A stretch of DNA of 64,000 bases from Sordariomycetes sp. S80-01Y (Eukaryota; Ascomycota; Sordariomycetes): contig JAXQJY010000027.1 of the NCBI GenBank assembly GCA_037042185.1, positions 248,001 to 312,000 of the forward strand, given 5' to 3'. Position 1 is the stretch's first letter. Each line of letters opens with the position of its first letter. The notes beneath the pieces are model-generated. The model worked only from the letters and a program-made list of their open reading frames with translations. It was not told where the DNA came from and did not search any database. Both the position numbers and the translations under genes were made by a program. Of the stretch, positions 23,352 through 34,937 are shown piece by piece.

Positions 23352-24686
23352 CTACTGTCCGTTGAGAGCGTTCATCCTCTCAGCATGCTCGTATACAAGA
23401 GTCTGAGCCTCGTCATCGTCAAGGTAGATGGTGAAGCCATCATCGTGGTTTCTACCGTAGGAGTAGTCCGAGAACCCGAACTGCCAAAACATGTCGGGCA
23501 TCTTCTCCTCAACTTGGATATCCTGCCACCCCCCCACGGCCTCGATCCGGGTAATGTTGCTGACCGTACCTACGTACTCAAGTCGCGCCTCATCCGTCAG
23601 CCAACCGTACTCCTCGTGGACAACGGGCTTGCCAGCAGTGCGGCCAGACTCAGCGTGATCGCGAATCCATTGGTCGGTCCACGCCACAGTCTTGGTCCAC
23701 CAGTCGGGGTACGAATGAAACACGCCAAAGTCTATGGTGTCAATGGCAATCTCATGGTCAAAGTCACCCCCGTCGGAGCCATTGTAAGCCCAATCATCTG
23801 ACTCGCGGTTGAAACCGCCCTCGCCGCCCCAAGTCACGAGGTGGTGAGGATCCAGCTCCTTGATGAAGGAGCTCATTTCCTCAATCCAGGAGCTGATAAG
23901 GTCTGGATCGCAGCCAGCAGGGCTACGAGGTAGATTCCGCGTACCATCGGCGCCACAGCGTGGCTCATTGCCTAGCTCCCAGGCGAAGATAGTCGGAGAG
24001 TCTTTGTATCTGTTGACAAATAGCTCAACGTAGTTCTTGTAGGCTTCCTTGATTTCGGGCATGCGATAGAACTAACACTGGTGAGAATTCATCTTTTGTG
24101 CTTTGAAAGACTTCACTCACGTCGTCATGGTATTGACCTCCCAGGTTGACGGTGTAAACATCCATGCCGCCATAGTCAGCCCAGTTGTTGGTAAGGGCCA
24201 CAATGAGCTTGATCCCAGCGCTGGCAGCTCCGTCGACGACTTTGTCGAACCCGGTGACATCAATCGTCGGAACACCGTTATCCCACCACTGGAAGACAGA
24301 TTCCGTTGCGCCAGCGCCTTCTCCTCCGTACTGGGGGAGCCCGTTAGGGTCATAAGTGACGTTTTTGTCATTGAAGCCCCATGTACGGAATACCCTTAAG
24401 CCAGCATCGTACGCTGCACCCAGTCCCTTCTCCACGTCTTCTTGTGTCTATCCAGCGTCAGCCTGTCCGTAATGGCGGAACGAGAGCCGCATACCCCCGA
24501 GAACGGAAAGTAGTAGGCGTTGCTCCCAGCAAAGTAGAAGTCCTCGCCGTCTAACTTGAACTTCTCGCCTTCCGTCGTGACGAAGCCCTCGGGAACTTGC
24601 CCTCGGCACTTGTGGCCTTTGGGTGCCGCAACTGCGCCGTTGGACAATAGGCCAACGGCCAGGACGTGACCAGTCTGAAATCGCAT
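23352..24686 (-). CDS. Secreted endo-1,4-beta-mannanase (GH5, subfamily 7 type)
   Basis: Exons 24495..24686, 24121..24447 and 23352..24071 (introns of 47 and 49 bases) give 412 residues. A signal peptide ends near Ala20 (VAAPKGHKC). The catalytic module starts with [17 protein letters not shown], contains RVFRTWGF, the acid/base Glu209 in ELGNEPRC, and the nucleophile in VHEEYG (residues 324-329). This is the GH5_7 mannanase arrangement. The enzyme cuts the backbone of mannan, galactomannan and glucomannan outside the cell. There is no carbohydrate-binding module or linker at either end, so it is the single-domain form. It sits with an alpha-glucuronidase and a XlnR/AraR-like regulator within 14 kb, which fits a hemicellulose-use block. 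Confidence 0.93.
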
Positions 24687-25056
24687 GACGACGGGGTCCT
24701 TACGCTTTGTATTTTGGGGTAATTACACTGGTGTTAATGACTTCAAATGATTCCACGTTTAAGTGCCCTCTTTATAACAAATATCGATCGGCACCAGACC
24801 CAGGTTGGTCCGCGGGGGACTACCCTCCGCCGCTGTATCGGGACGGCGGACCAATAGATGCCACAAAACATGTTTTGTTTCGTGGCTTCACGGGATTATA
24901 AAACTTAGCATCTACAATGTTTGGTGGCAATAGTTTTCGATTTCTCCGTTTAGCTTGTGGGGAAATTGTCAACTATGCGGCGTCTTATACATCCGCTCCG
25001 CACGGGGCATCGCCCTCCAGGAACCTGGAGCAAGTGGCTTTGCCTTTGACGTCGAT
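24687..25056. other. Mannanase promoter region
   Basis: 370 bases between the mannanase start and the epoxide hydrolase stop. It holds the mannanase promoter. I found no GGCTAAA box here; a GGGTAAT word near 24717 is only a weak GGNTAA match. Confidence 0.45.
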
Positions 25057-26025
25057 TTAAGCTTCTTCGATAAAGTCACGCAGCGTCTCATTGACTGCGG
25101 TTGCTTGTTCCAGATGCACCCAATGACCTCCGTTGACAGTGGCAACGCTCATGCGAGGCGCCCAGGCGTGCAGCATGTCGCTTTGCTGGCCTGAGTCCTG
25201 ATCCCCGATGAATAAAACAGGCTGCTGGATCTTGAAATTCTCAAATCCCACTTCATCAGGTGCAAAGAGATTCTCTGTCCACATTTGATACCATTTCACG
25301 GCGCCCTTGTAGCCGTCTGTGGTGCCAAAGGCCTCGAGGTGGCGGCGTTGTAAATGCTCTGGATACCAGCGGCCTACAGCTAACCGTTGATCTTCTTCAA
25401 CGAATTGCCGCATCTTTCCTTTCGGCCGGTACCATTTATTCCACAGAGAGTGATCTGCGCAAAACACTAGGCTCATTGCCGAGGCAGCGTGCTGCTCCAA
25501 GCATTGCTGCGCACCTGGGTCTCGCCCCAGCCAAGAAATGTACCCCAGCATCTCGTACCCAAGCATGCGCTCTGTCATGGCGTTTATCGTTTCCAGATCG
25601 AAGGGAGTGCCCATCTTTGGCGGCCCAACCGACAGGAAGGCAACTTTCAAGAAGCGCTCTGGGTGATATGTCACAGCTCTCGAAAGCAAGGTTGCGCCAA
25701 AATCGTGCCCGACCCCAACGACGGCATCCTGTTTGAGGGCGTCGAGGAGCTCCACAATGTCACCGCTCATGGGCTCCAGCCTGTAGTCGGAACTGTTGGA
25801 GGGTTTGCTGGACTGGCCGTAGCCAAGCAGATCTGGGACGATGACACCGTACCCTTTGGCAGCGAAGAACTGCACTTGGGCCTCCCAGTCGTATGCATGT
25901 GAGGGGAACCCATGCAGGAACAGCAACGTTCGACCTGATGGCTCTGCTTGAATATGAATGTAGGAGTATTGATAGCCTCTGGTGCTAGTGTGCAGTCTTC
26001 TATCGGGCCAAGAGAACTCCATCAT
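25057..26025 (-). CDS. Epoxide hydrolase (alpha/beta-hydrolase fold)
   Basis: Single exon of 322 residues from ATG 26025, preceded by AAC (good context). An in-frame extension to 26112 exists but adds residues with no family match. HGFP at 38-41 forms the oxyanion hole, Asp108 in VGHDFGAT is the nucleophile (Asp, not Ser, hence epoxide hydrolase or haloalkane dehalogenase rather than esterase), IGDQDSG supplies the acid, and GGHWVH the catalytic His near residue 301. The cap domain carries several tyrosines that could polarise the epoxide. Most likely a soluble cytosolic detoxification or metabolic enzyme; substrate unknown. The gene separates two secreted glycoside hydrolases, so its presence in the block may be incidental. 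Confidence 0.88.
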   Translation of the reverse strand: MMEFSWPDRRLHTSTRGYQYSYIHIQAEPSGRTLLFLHGFPSHAYDWEAQVQFFAAKGYGVIVPDLLGYGQSSKPSNSSDYRLEPMSGDIVELLDALKQDAVVGVGHDFGATLLSRAVTYHPERFLKVAFLSVGPPKMGTPFDLETINAMTERMLGYEMLGYISWLGRDPGAQQCLEQHAASAMSLVFCADHSLWNKWYRPKGKMRQFVEEDQRLAVGRWYPEHLQRRHLEAFGTTDGYKGAVKWYQMWTENLFAPDEVGFENFKIQQPVLFIGDQDSGQQSDMLHAWAPRMSVATVNGGHWVHLEQATAVNETLRDFIEEA

Positions 26026-26908
26026 GTTGAGTTTGACGACAGGTTTATTCCTACATCTGATTGATTGCGGGCAGTGCTGGACCTGTAATTTCTTAAATCC
26101 TAGTCTCGGCAACTTCGCACGGAGTGTTTTCGGACCCTTTTCTCAGTGCCCCAAAGGCGCTTCCAACCCGTCAGCTTAGCTCCAGCGTCATCATATAGTG
26201 CGCACTTACGCCGTCGCTGTAAACTTCTAGCAGAATTCCATTTCCCCTTCATCACAGCCTCGAATCTCCAAACGATGCCCCTCGTCAGCAGTCTCGGCAG
26301 TTTTCCGCTCTCCACTCCCCCGGGCTGGTCCGGTTAATTGGGGTAACGGTAGAAAGCCCAATGAAGTGCCGCTTGCGGGGAAGATCATCGTCAAATGGGT
26401 ACACACTCCGTAACGACGACGCACTACACTGCTGTGCGGAGATTGGCGTTCTGATCAGCCTAAATATCAGGGTGAGGAGGCCGTCAGGATACTCGGCTGT
26501 CTCACAGGCACCGACAGTACAGGCCGCCTACAGTCTAAAACGCTTATGACCGGTCACGATACTAAGGCATCCTAACATGCTAGTTTCTCGGAAACGACTG
26601 CGCCACGGTTAAGACTAGCTGTAAGAAGTGAGAGGAAGGATGGTCTTCGCTCTTGACCAAGCAGCATCCGATCCGGAAGAGATGCACCTTTAGCCTGTAT
26701 ATTGAGCCGGCGACGGCGCTGTGGGCTCGATGGGGCTGTCGTCCTGCCTCACTCGAGATTATTGCACGAGAGAAGGGTCCCATTGAGCCGATGAGGAGAA
26801 TGAGATTTAAATGGACTGGCTGCTCCCTTGAATACTTTCTTTGGTGTGACCGTCTTGCCTGTTTCGTGAAACCCCCAAGACCACAAACAAGAACGACATC
26901 CTCACAAA
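26026..26908. other. Divergent promoter region (epoxide hydrolase / GH67)
   Basis: 883 bases between divergent starts. It contains the GGCTAAA box described separately and a GGTTAAT word near 26334 (weak GGNTAA match). No gene is supported. Confidence 0.5.
26689..26695 (-). promoter_or_regulatory. XlnR-type box GGCTAAA
   Basis: The plus strand reads TTTAGCC, so the minus strand carries an exact GGCTAAA, the core binding site known for XlnR/XYR1-type activators. It lies about 215 bases upstream of the GH67 start. A single 7-mer can occur by chance, but its place before a textbook XlnR target gene, with a XlnR/AraR-like gene 8 kb away, makes function plausible. Confidence 0.5.
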
Positions 26909-29486
26909 ATGCGGCCGCTCTTGTGGCTCACCATGGCCGTCGCCACAACAGTGGCGGAGGACGGTCTGGATGGCTGGCTCCGATACGCCCGTCTACCTAA
27001 ATGCCATACTGCCGGCCAGCTCGACTCATTCCCTGGTCAAATCATCACAATTAATGCGACCAAGGGAGGCCCACTCGAGACTGCTGGTTCCGAGCTGCAA
27101 ACTGGCATAGAAGGCATTCTGGGGCTCGAGCTTGATAAAAGCTCTCAGAAAGGCAAATCAAGCATCATCGTTGCCACTGCTGACGGCTTCAACGACAAGT
27201 ACGGTGAGCTGCCCGAGGAGCTTGATCTTGTTGAGGACGGTTTCTACCTCAGCAATGAGGGAGACGATGTCTACATCATTGGACAGAACGAGCGTGGTGC
27301 CCTTTACGGTGCCTTTGAGTACTTGTCTATGCTAGCTCAGGGTGACTTCAGCAAGGTTGCATACTCTACCAACCCCGACGCCCCGATTCGTTGGGGGAAC
27401 CAGTGGGATAACCTGTGGGATAACGGCACTCATGGAAGCATAGAAAGAGGCTACGGCGGCGTCTCTATCTTCTATGACGGTGTCGGTCACGTCAGGGAGG
27501 ACCTTTCTCGCGTCCCGTTGCTGGGTCGCCTGCTTGCGAGTATCCGTGTTAACGGGCTTGTCATCAACAACGTCAATGCCGACCCAGACATCCTCACAAA
27601 GTCGAATCTCGACGGCGTGGAGGAGATTGCCAATCTCCTCCGCCCGTGGGGTGTTCGTATTGGCATGTCACTGAACTTTGCGTCCCCCATGGATTTTGGC
27701 GGCCTCGACACCTTCGACCCGCTTGACGAAGGCGTTATTCAATGGTGGCAGGACGTCACGGATGACCTGTACGACCGAGTACCAGACTTTGCTGGATATC
27801 TCGTCAAGGCCAACTCTGAAGGGCAACCTGGTCCTTTGACGTACAACCGAACGCTGGCTGAGGGTGCAAACCTGTTCGCCGATGCCGTCAAGCCCTACGG
27901 TGGTATCGTCATGTTCCGCGCCTTTGTGTACAACCACCTCGCAGACTGGACAGACTGGCATGCAGATAGAGCGAATGCAGCTGTTGAGTTTTTCGAGGAG
28001 TTGGACGGGAAGTTTGACGACAATGTTGTGGTACAGATTAAGTATGGGCCTATCGACTTCCAGGTCCGCGAACCCGCGTCACCGCTGTTCTCAACATTGA
28101 GAGAAACAAGCATGGTAAGTTAACCTGTTGCGGAGTACACATTGTTCCGTCGCTGACCGTAATTCGCAGGCCATCGAGCTTCAGGTGTCTCAGGAGTACC
28201 TCGGTCAGCAATGCCACTTGGTGTACTTACCGCCGCTTTGGCAGACCATTCTTGACTTTGACATGCGTGTTGACGGCGAGGAGTCCCGTGTTCGGGACAT
28301 TCTGAACGGCAAAGTCTTCGACCGCAAGCTAGGAGGCTACACAGCCGTCACCAACGTGGGCATGAACGCCACCTGGCTCGGCAGTCATTTGTCCATGTCG
28401 AACCTCTACGCCTTTGGCCGTCTCGCGTGGGATCCCAAGCTCGACTCGGTCGAGATTCTCGAGGACTGGACGAGACTGACTTTCGGGTTGAGCCGCAGCG
28501 TGCGGGAAGCCATCACGGACATGTCCATGAAGTCGTGGCCGGCGTACGAGAGCTACACAGGCAACCTGGGAATCCAAACCTTGACGGACATTCTCTACAC
28601 GCATTACGGCCCCAACCCTGCTTCTCAAGATCACAACGGTTGGGGACAATGGACCCGCGCAAACAGCCAGAGTATCGGCATGGACAGAACCGTGTGGAAC
28701 GGCACTGGAAACGCCGGTCAGTACCCTGACGAGGTTGCGGAGAAGTTTGAGGAGACCGAGACCACGCCCGACGATTTGATGCTCTGGTTCCACCACGTAC
28801 CTTATACCTTCGAACTGCACTCCGGGAAGACCGTCATCCAGCACTTCTACGACGCTCACTACGAGGGCGCTGAAACCGTGCAGGAATTCCCGGTGACATG
28901 GGAGTCGCTGCGCGGAAAGATTGACGAGGAGCGTTTCGAGCATGAGCTGTTCCGCCTCAAGTACCAGGCTGGCCACTCCATCGTCTGGAGAGACGCAATC
29001 AGCGAGTTCTACCGAAACCTTTCAGGCATCCCAGACGAGGCTGACCGGGTGCGCAACCACCCGTGGCGAATCGAGGCCGAGAACATGACCCTCGACGGCT
29101 ACGACCCAGTCGACGTGTTCCCGACGGAGACCGCTTCTCGATACACCGCAGTCGTCACGAACGGCACCGGTGTGGCGAGCACAAAGCTCGACTTTGACGA
29201 CGGCACGTACAACGTCGCTGTGAATTACTACGATATCACGGGCGGCAACTCAAACTATGAGCTCAGCCTGAACGACAAGGTTGTGGGCAAGTGGAAGGGC
29301 GACGCTGAGTTCAAGCTTGGAAAATTCCCCAGCGAGTATCTCGATGGACACTCAGCGATCCGTATCACCTTTGAAGGTATCAAGATTAAGAAGGGCGATG
29401 AGTTGAAGATCCGGGGAGAATCTGACGGTGCTGAACAAGCGCCCTTGGATTACGTTTCCATCTTGCCAGAGGGAGAAATTGATTAG
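26909..29486 (+). CDS. aguA: Secreted GH67 alpha-glucuronidase
   Basis: Exons 26909..28114 and 28170..29486 (55-base intron, GTAAGT...TTCGCAG) give 840 residues, exactly the usual length of fungal GH67. A short signal peptide (PLLWLTMAVATTVAE) is followed by the DGLDGWLRYARL start typical of the N-terminal domain. The (beta/alpha)8 barrel shows IERGYGGVSIF, LVINNVNAD, KANSEGQPGP near residue 300 and NHLADWTDWH. The C-terminal beta-domain contains DGTYNVAVNYYD and ends near LDYVSILPEG. The enzyme removes 4-O-methyl-glucuronic acid from the ends of xylo-oligosaccharides and works after endoxylanases. N-glycosylation sequons are frequent. The symbol is given by family, not by a database match. 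Confidence 0.93.
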
Positions 29487-29556
29487 ATAGTCTGGACTTA
29501 CTGCAAAGCACATAGTGAAGAGAATGGGTAAACCACTTGTGTTATACCGCTCGATT

Positions 29557-31434
29557 TTAGCTCGTCTTCTTGGTATCGACCTTTTGCGCGAGGTCCTCCT
29601 TGCTCTGACGATTAACATGTATGATTGCGTCCAAAGCGCCAGCCCAAGCCTTCCTTCTTCCAGTCTCAAATAGTCGCCACAGGTGAGGTGTGTTCACCCC
29701 AAAGGCCAGGGTGAGATAAAGTGACGGGTGCATCAGTGAGAACCACATCCCAGCCCAAGTCCAGCCCAGACGCTCGTACAGCCCTGTCCCGGCGGTCTGG
29801 TGTACGAACGTGAGCCATGAATGAACCTCGACCAGACCCTCTAGCTGGGACACAGGCTGCGTCGCACATCTGTTGGCAAACCACATACGGTGGCGGTCGA
29901 TGTGAGACTTCATATCGGGGTAGGCTGGCAGCGCGGCCTTTCCGGCCCAGACCTGCGCGATGGCCATGGCGGCGAGCTCACGGCACCCAGCCGCATTGTC
30001 AGGGGCGACAACGTAGTTGAGACAAGCCAGAGAATCAGGGTATTCGAGGGCGAAAATGTTCTGATAGAGATCCGGCATCGGTGCCACGCCTTCAGCGGGT
30101 GAAGAGAAGCTGAGCGTGTCCCGCAACGGCTCGAAAGGGGTGTCGTAGCCTGTGCAAGTGATGATGGCATCGATGTCGTCGAGGATAGTACCGTCTTCCA
30201 ATTCGACGGAACGGGTGCCGGCGATCTTCCTAATCCCCTGCACCGAAGCGATACGACCAGCTCTCAACTCTGGTATCAGACTATCGCTGACGACTATGGA
30301 CACGATGTTGTTAACATACTCGGGCTTCCGCTCGAGCCCAAACTCCTCTTCGAGATCGCCCCATGATTTCTGCATAGCCGACCCGAACACCGAATTCAAC
30401 AATTTAAGGCTGAGAGATGGCATGTACCGCCCAAGCCAGTGGCCGATGCGTGTGGCTTTCCAAGTTGCGAATTTGTCGAACCGCTGGCCATCGACCATTC
30501 TCGGAATAATGACTGCTCCTCTTCGATGTGAGAGAAACACCCGCGAAGCCTGGGAGACTAGCTCCTTGGACGAGTTAGTGACAATTTCGCTTTGCCCTTG
30601 GTCTGGCTGCTTACGACGGCGCAATCCGCCCCTGTGTTCCCCATTCCCACGACGAGAACTCTCATGTCTTTGAAGTCTTCGGGCCTGATAATGAATGAGC
30701 GGTGGTCCGTTGCTTCAGAGTTCTGAAAGAAAAGAAAAACCTTTTGTAGGACTGACCGTGGAGGATCCTGCCTGCGAACTGGTCTGAATTTTCCAGGTTG
30801 ATGTGCTTCGGGACGACTTCTGTGCCAATGGCATAGACTACCTTGTCAAATACGCGAGGCTCCTCTTCACCGGCGAATTTCAACAGCCATTTCCGGTTTT
30901 CTCGGTCACGCGAGATGGACTCGAGAGTAGCCTTGAAGATAATCTTCTCCAGCAGCCCAAAATGCTGGGCGTACTGGCGATAATAGTGCCCAAGTTCTGC
31001 GGCGGTAGCATGGCGCGGATAGTCTACTCAAAGTCAGCAGCTGGTCGTCCGTAGCCTACAGGAATCGGTACTCTACCGTCTCGGTGGGGATAGTCTGAGA
31101 ATGGCGTCTAAGCCGTTGTTAGACGTGAATCTTCAGCCAGCTGATCCCTGGGCCGACGCACCATGAACTTGCTCATCTGGGCCCTCGTCTTGGTAGAGAC
31201 GGACGTAATATTAGGGTCGTCCGTCACGGTCCACACGCCGCCTACTTGATCTTTTCGCTCGAAGCCAGTGACATCGAACCCTTCTTCCATGAGGGACTTG
31301 ATAGACGCAAGTCCCGCGGGACCTGTCTCGAGGAAATTAGCAATCAGCAATCAGCAATGGACACAATCGCAATCGTCCGTCAGTGCAATCGCGAAGCCCA
31401 TACCTGTGCCGATGACGGCCACGCGAGAACTCAT
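29557..31434 (-). CDS. FMO-type flavin-containing monooxygenase
   Basis: Six exons: 31404..31434, 31162..31322, 31077..31107, 30741..31023, 30615..30684 and 29557..30564, giving 527 residues. The FAD motif GTGPAGLAS spans the first junction. FERKDQVGGVW follows, then the FMO identifying sequence FAGRILHGQSY (F-x-G-x3-H-x3-Y) near residue 165, and GMGNTGAD for NADPH across the exon 5 region. Exons 1 and 3 are both only 31 bases, yet each is needed for motif continuity. FMOs oxygenate soft nucleophiles (N, S) or perform Baeyer-Villiger reactions. The C-terminal third has a hydrophobic stretch (MWFSLMHPSLYLTLAFG) suggesting membrane attachment. It is convergent with GH67 with 70 bases between stops. 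Confidence 0.88.
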
Positions 31435-31766
31435 GCTCGCAAGCGCACCCCGAAGAACAAATCAGAATAGAGGAGTATGGTATGCCTCTTGGCTTTCTCT
31501 GTGATGATGATGTTTGAGTTGAGGGAATGAAAGAGAGGTCTGCGTGCCGTGCGCAGAGAGTAAGCTGGAAAGCCCAGCACGGTAAGCGCTACTCGGATTG
31601 TACATTCGGACTCCAGCGAAGGAGTCGCTGTGCTATCGCCGATCACTGCCTAATGTGTGCAAGGTCGGGAATCCGCCGGAGATACGACCCCTGTGCGACC
31701 CGTGTGAGACTCCCCTGGGTCACCTCGTCCGCGCGAACATGCTTTGTGCCCTGGATTGAATAGCTT
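31435..31766. other. FMO promoter region
   Basis: 332 bases between the FMO start and the 3' end of the CRAL-TRIO gene. No further feature recognised. Confidence 0.45.
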
Positions 31767-33035
31767 CTACGATATAGCGAAGGCCCCAAAATCGACCACA
31801 CCATCGCTCGATATAGCGCCAATCCTGTCGTAGTATGTCCGCGTCCGGATGAATTTGTCCAGCCTCCAATAGTTGTCGAAGATCCTCTCGGCAAGCTTCG
31901 CTCTGCTCTGGGATAACTCCTTGGCTTCGTCCGTGGCCGGGTCCAACGCCACCCAACGCAAGGTCTGTTTTTCGAATTCAACTGCTATTTCATCTCGTTC
32001 TTTCTGAATCAGATCACGTTCCTCCGTCTTCAGCATTTCATCGTTCTCTCCTGGGACCGGCTCTTGATACTCGTACGTGAACGGGTCCTGGCCCCCGTAG
32101 CAAGTTTCCAGTCGGTCTTTAGGAATGAACTTGGCCAGGTCCTTGCCACTGCTGGTGAAATAGATCTTGGCTGCCACCACCGGGTCCAGCCACCCTTTGA
32201 TGACTTTCCAGATCCCTACGCGACTCGGTCAGCAAATCTTCTCGAATGCCGTTTGCTAAGATAAGAACATACCCCAGAATACAAAGGGTGCGTTGTGGAC
32301 AAGCACGCATCCAAGCGTCTCGGGGTATCTGGCCTCGAAAGCTTCGACAATGAACCTGATCAGGTGGAAGTCCATGTTGCGCAACCCAAACCCCGTGAGG
32401 TCGAAGAGCAGGCAAGCCTTGTCGTTAGGCTCTCGTGCGCCGATACGCAGACTTTCGATGTTGTGCAAAACATAGGCCTCCATGGTCTGCCCGGACACGG
32501 TCTTGGGGTCGTGCAGCCTCACCTTGACGATATAAACGGGGCGGTTCTCGTTGTCCGTGCCACGCACATAGCTCTTCCCGGAACGATACTGGTCCATGAA
32601 CTCGCGGTCCTCCTTGCTGGGATTTTCCTTCAAAGCCACGGCTTCCCCCTTGCCAACCACCCTGCTGTCCACGTCCATCTTGCCGCGCCAGTTGGCAGCA
32701 GCCACGAGCATGGATGCTGCTTTCTCAGGGTCCCATTTTCTTGCTCGGAGGAAACGAAGCACCAAGGCGTCGGGATGATCCGTTTTGACAAAGCTCCACA
32801 GCTGCTGGCGGAATGAATCGGGTGATTTGTCGTCGAGCAACTGACGAAGCTCGTCGGTCCTGACTGGCGTTTCCCTCAGCTTAGAAAGATCAGTCGGCTG
32901 TGCATCCCCATTGACTTCGCCCTTTGTAATTTCGTGCTTTCCACATAGTCTGAGAAGATGGACCCAAGTGTGCTGCAATTGCCTCTCCTCATTGATGGTC
33001 AAATGGCCAATGTGTCCCGCCCGACTCGGATCCAT
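31767..33035 (-). CDS. CRAL-TRIO (Sec14-like) lipid-binding protein
   Basis: Exons 32273..33035 and 31767..32215 (57-base intron) give 403 residues from ATG 33035 (ACCATGG, strong context). CRAL-TRIO-N is seen in DALVLRFLRARKWD, and the lipid-binding domain in NRPVYIVKVRLHD, CLLFDLTGFGLRNMD, RYPETLGCVLVHNAPFVFWG (junction) and KIYFTSSGKDL. Such proteins exchange phosphatidylinositol with other lipids and couple lipid supply to signalling and traffic. An acidic helical tail follows. Upstream, the same frame stays open for a hydrophobic helix (LYVISAVSALVLVVILLSKL, about 33068-33128) before an in-frame TAG, behind which lies a short ATG-initiated stretch (33131-33154). A membrane-anchored form is therefore possible if the stop is bypassed or an upstream exon exists. 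Confidence 0.88.
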
Positions 33036-34937
33036 GGTTGCCGTGCCCGTGGTGTTCAGAAAGTCCGCCAATTTAGAAAGTAGTATCACCACCAAGACAA
33101 GCGCACTGACGGCGGAAATGACGTAGAGCTACAGATTCCTGCCCAAGGGGTCCATGGACGTCAGCACACATCGCGGGGTTTTAATACCAGTTATCGATCT
33201 TCACTGCTTCCCCGCAATCCGTGGTTCGGAAGGGGAACCGAGGAACAGTCTCAGCTCTCCAATCTCTCACATAAGAGACAAGACACGATCCGACCGAGGA
33301 CCTCATCTTCAGGATATATCTTGTGCCTCGGCATTTCTCGAAAGTCTAATTGCAGAACCCCATTGGCCGAAGGTTAACCAAAACAGGACCACCTTGCGCT
33401 GAGCATAGACGGGAAGATCGTTACGCTCGCAAGCACCCGCTAAATCTGTTTCTGTGAGGGGTCTAGCGGGTAGTGTGTTTGTGTGCTCAGTGCCGTATTT
33501 GCTAGCTTGCGAGAATTCCTACCTACATAGTGGTTGCATCATCCACGCAATGTCTGTTTGGGGGCCAACCACGACTGCTCGCGATGGTTCCTCGGCTCAA
33601 CCAAATCCATGGTTCCTCTCGCAATTATATCACCAGCTGGAAGACATGATATTGAAGGGCAACAAGAAATGCCTTAGTATCTGAGCAATTATATAAGCTC
33701 TCCTTATGGCCTCCAAGGTCTCTCTAGGCGCCAGCCATCGTTCTCAAGACCCCTTTGATGCAGCAGGCCGTTCGCCTGCAGTTGTAGACGCGTCTTCTCA
33801 TCCGTGATCAGCCGTTTCCCCGCGTGCAATGGGACGGGTCATTTCGACGCACTAATGGCGCACGTGCGACAATCAGCGGGGAAACAAGCTCAATTGTCGC
33901 AAGGGGTCGCTCGGTGTACCACTATTGGGTTGAGCACAACAGGCCCAATAACAGGGAGGGGGTGGCTTCATGAGACTGGAATGGTCCGATCCAGTACCCA
34001 TCGTGGGGAGAAGGCACCGGGATGGGGAGAAGCCCCAAAGGGTGATCTTCATGCCCATGTTTGTATTTTATACCGTGATGGAATCCTTTTCAAAGTTCCG
34101 ATGTTCCTCTAATTCAATTCTCCAATACGACTGTCGACATCAGCTGATGAATGAGCGATGACACTCCAGCTGTAGATGATCACCACAGGCACAGGAACTG
34201 TCGGGGGGCTGGTCTTGGACGCTCTCGAGCCTCAATAAAACAACACTGTGTGTATTGTGATTCTTGTTCCGGATTTAAGTCTTGTCATTCGTTTCTCTCG
34301 GCCTGGGCAACTTTAAGTACGGGTGTTTGCAGAGACATAAGGAACGGGCTGGGAATGGGCTGCTCCGAGTCCTGCCAGCACACTGGGCATTACCACCGGC
34401 CACATCTTGTCGGGGGACGACGAACAGAAATGCAAGATTAAGTCTTGAGAATTAGTGAGTATTAGCTGCCTCGCGAACTCTGGCTGCATGCTAGTTGCGG
34501 GTATGACCACCACGGCATTCACCACCTTCACCATGGGGTCGTTGTGAGTGTCATGTTCCCTGTCGATCATCCAGCCGCTGTCAACTACTCAGAAACACCA
34601 CAGCAACCCCGTTCCATTCAACTTGCCAGCACAAGGATGCGTCTGAAGCCACGCCTCAAAACATCCGCCTCCCAAACCCCAGCTCCATGGATCTCCGGAT
34701 CGCGGGGGAGCGCGTGGTTCTCGTGTGGGGAAATGCGGCTTTAAATTACCGACGGCTAATTTCTCCTCTTCTCCCTTCTTTAACCGCCCGACGCCCTCGG
34801 ACAACTCAATGCTCTAGCAAGCAAGTCAACATCACCAGATGACGGTTCGATACCACAATTTGAATCTGGCCATCTGATTGCGCACCTCTCCGTCATTTAC
34901 GTGCGGTTGAGTAGCCGCTTACTCAGATTCAGTCGGA
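33036..34937. other. Divergent intergenic region (1.9 kb)
   Basis: Between the CRAL-TRIO gene and the zinc-cluster regulator. It includes the hydrophobic open extension of the CRAL-TRIO frame (33036-33128) and the long upstream region of the regulator. No other gene is supported. Confidence 0.5.

Noticed and set aside
25057-26112. Longer start (26112) for the epoxide hydrolase
   Set aside because: The extra 29 residues do not resemble the family, while ATG 26025 has good context just before the conserved region.
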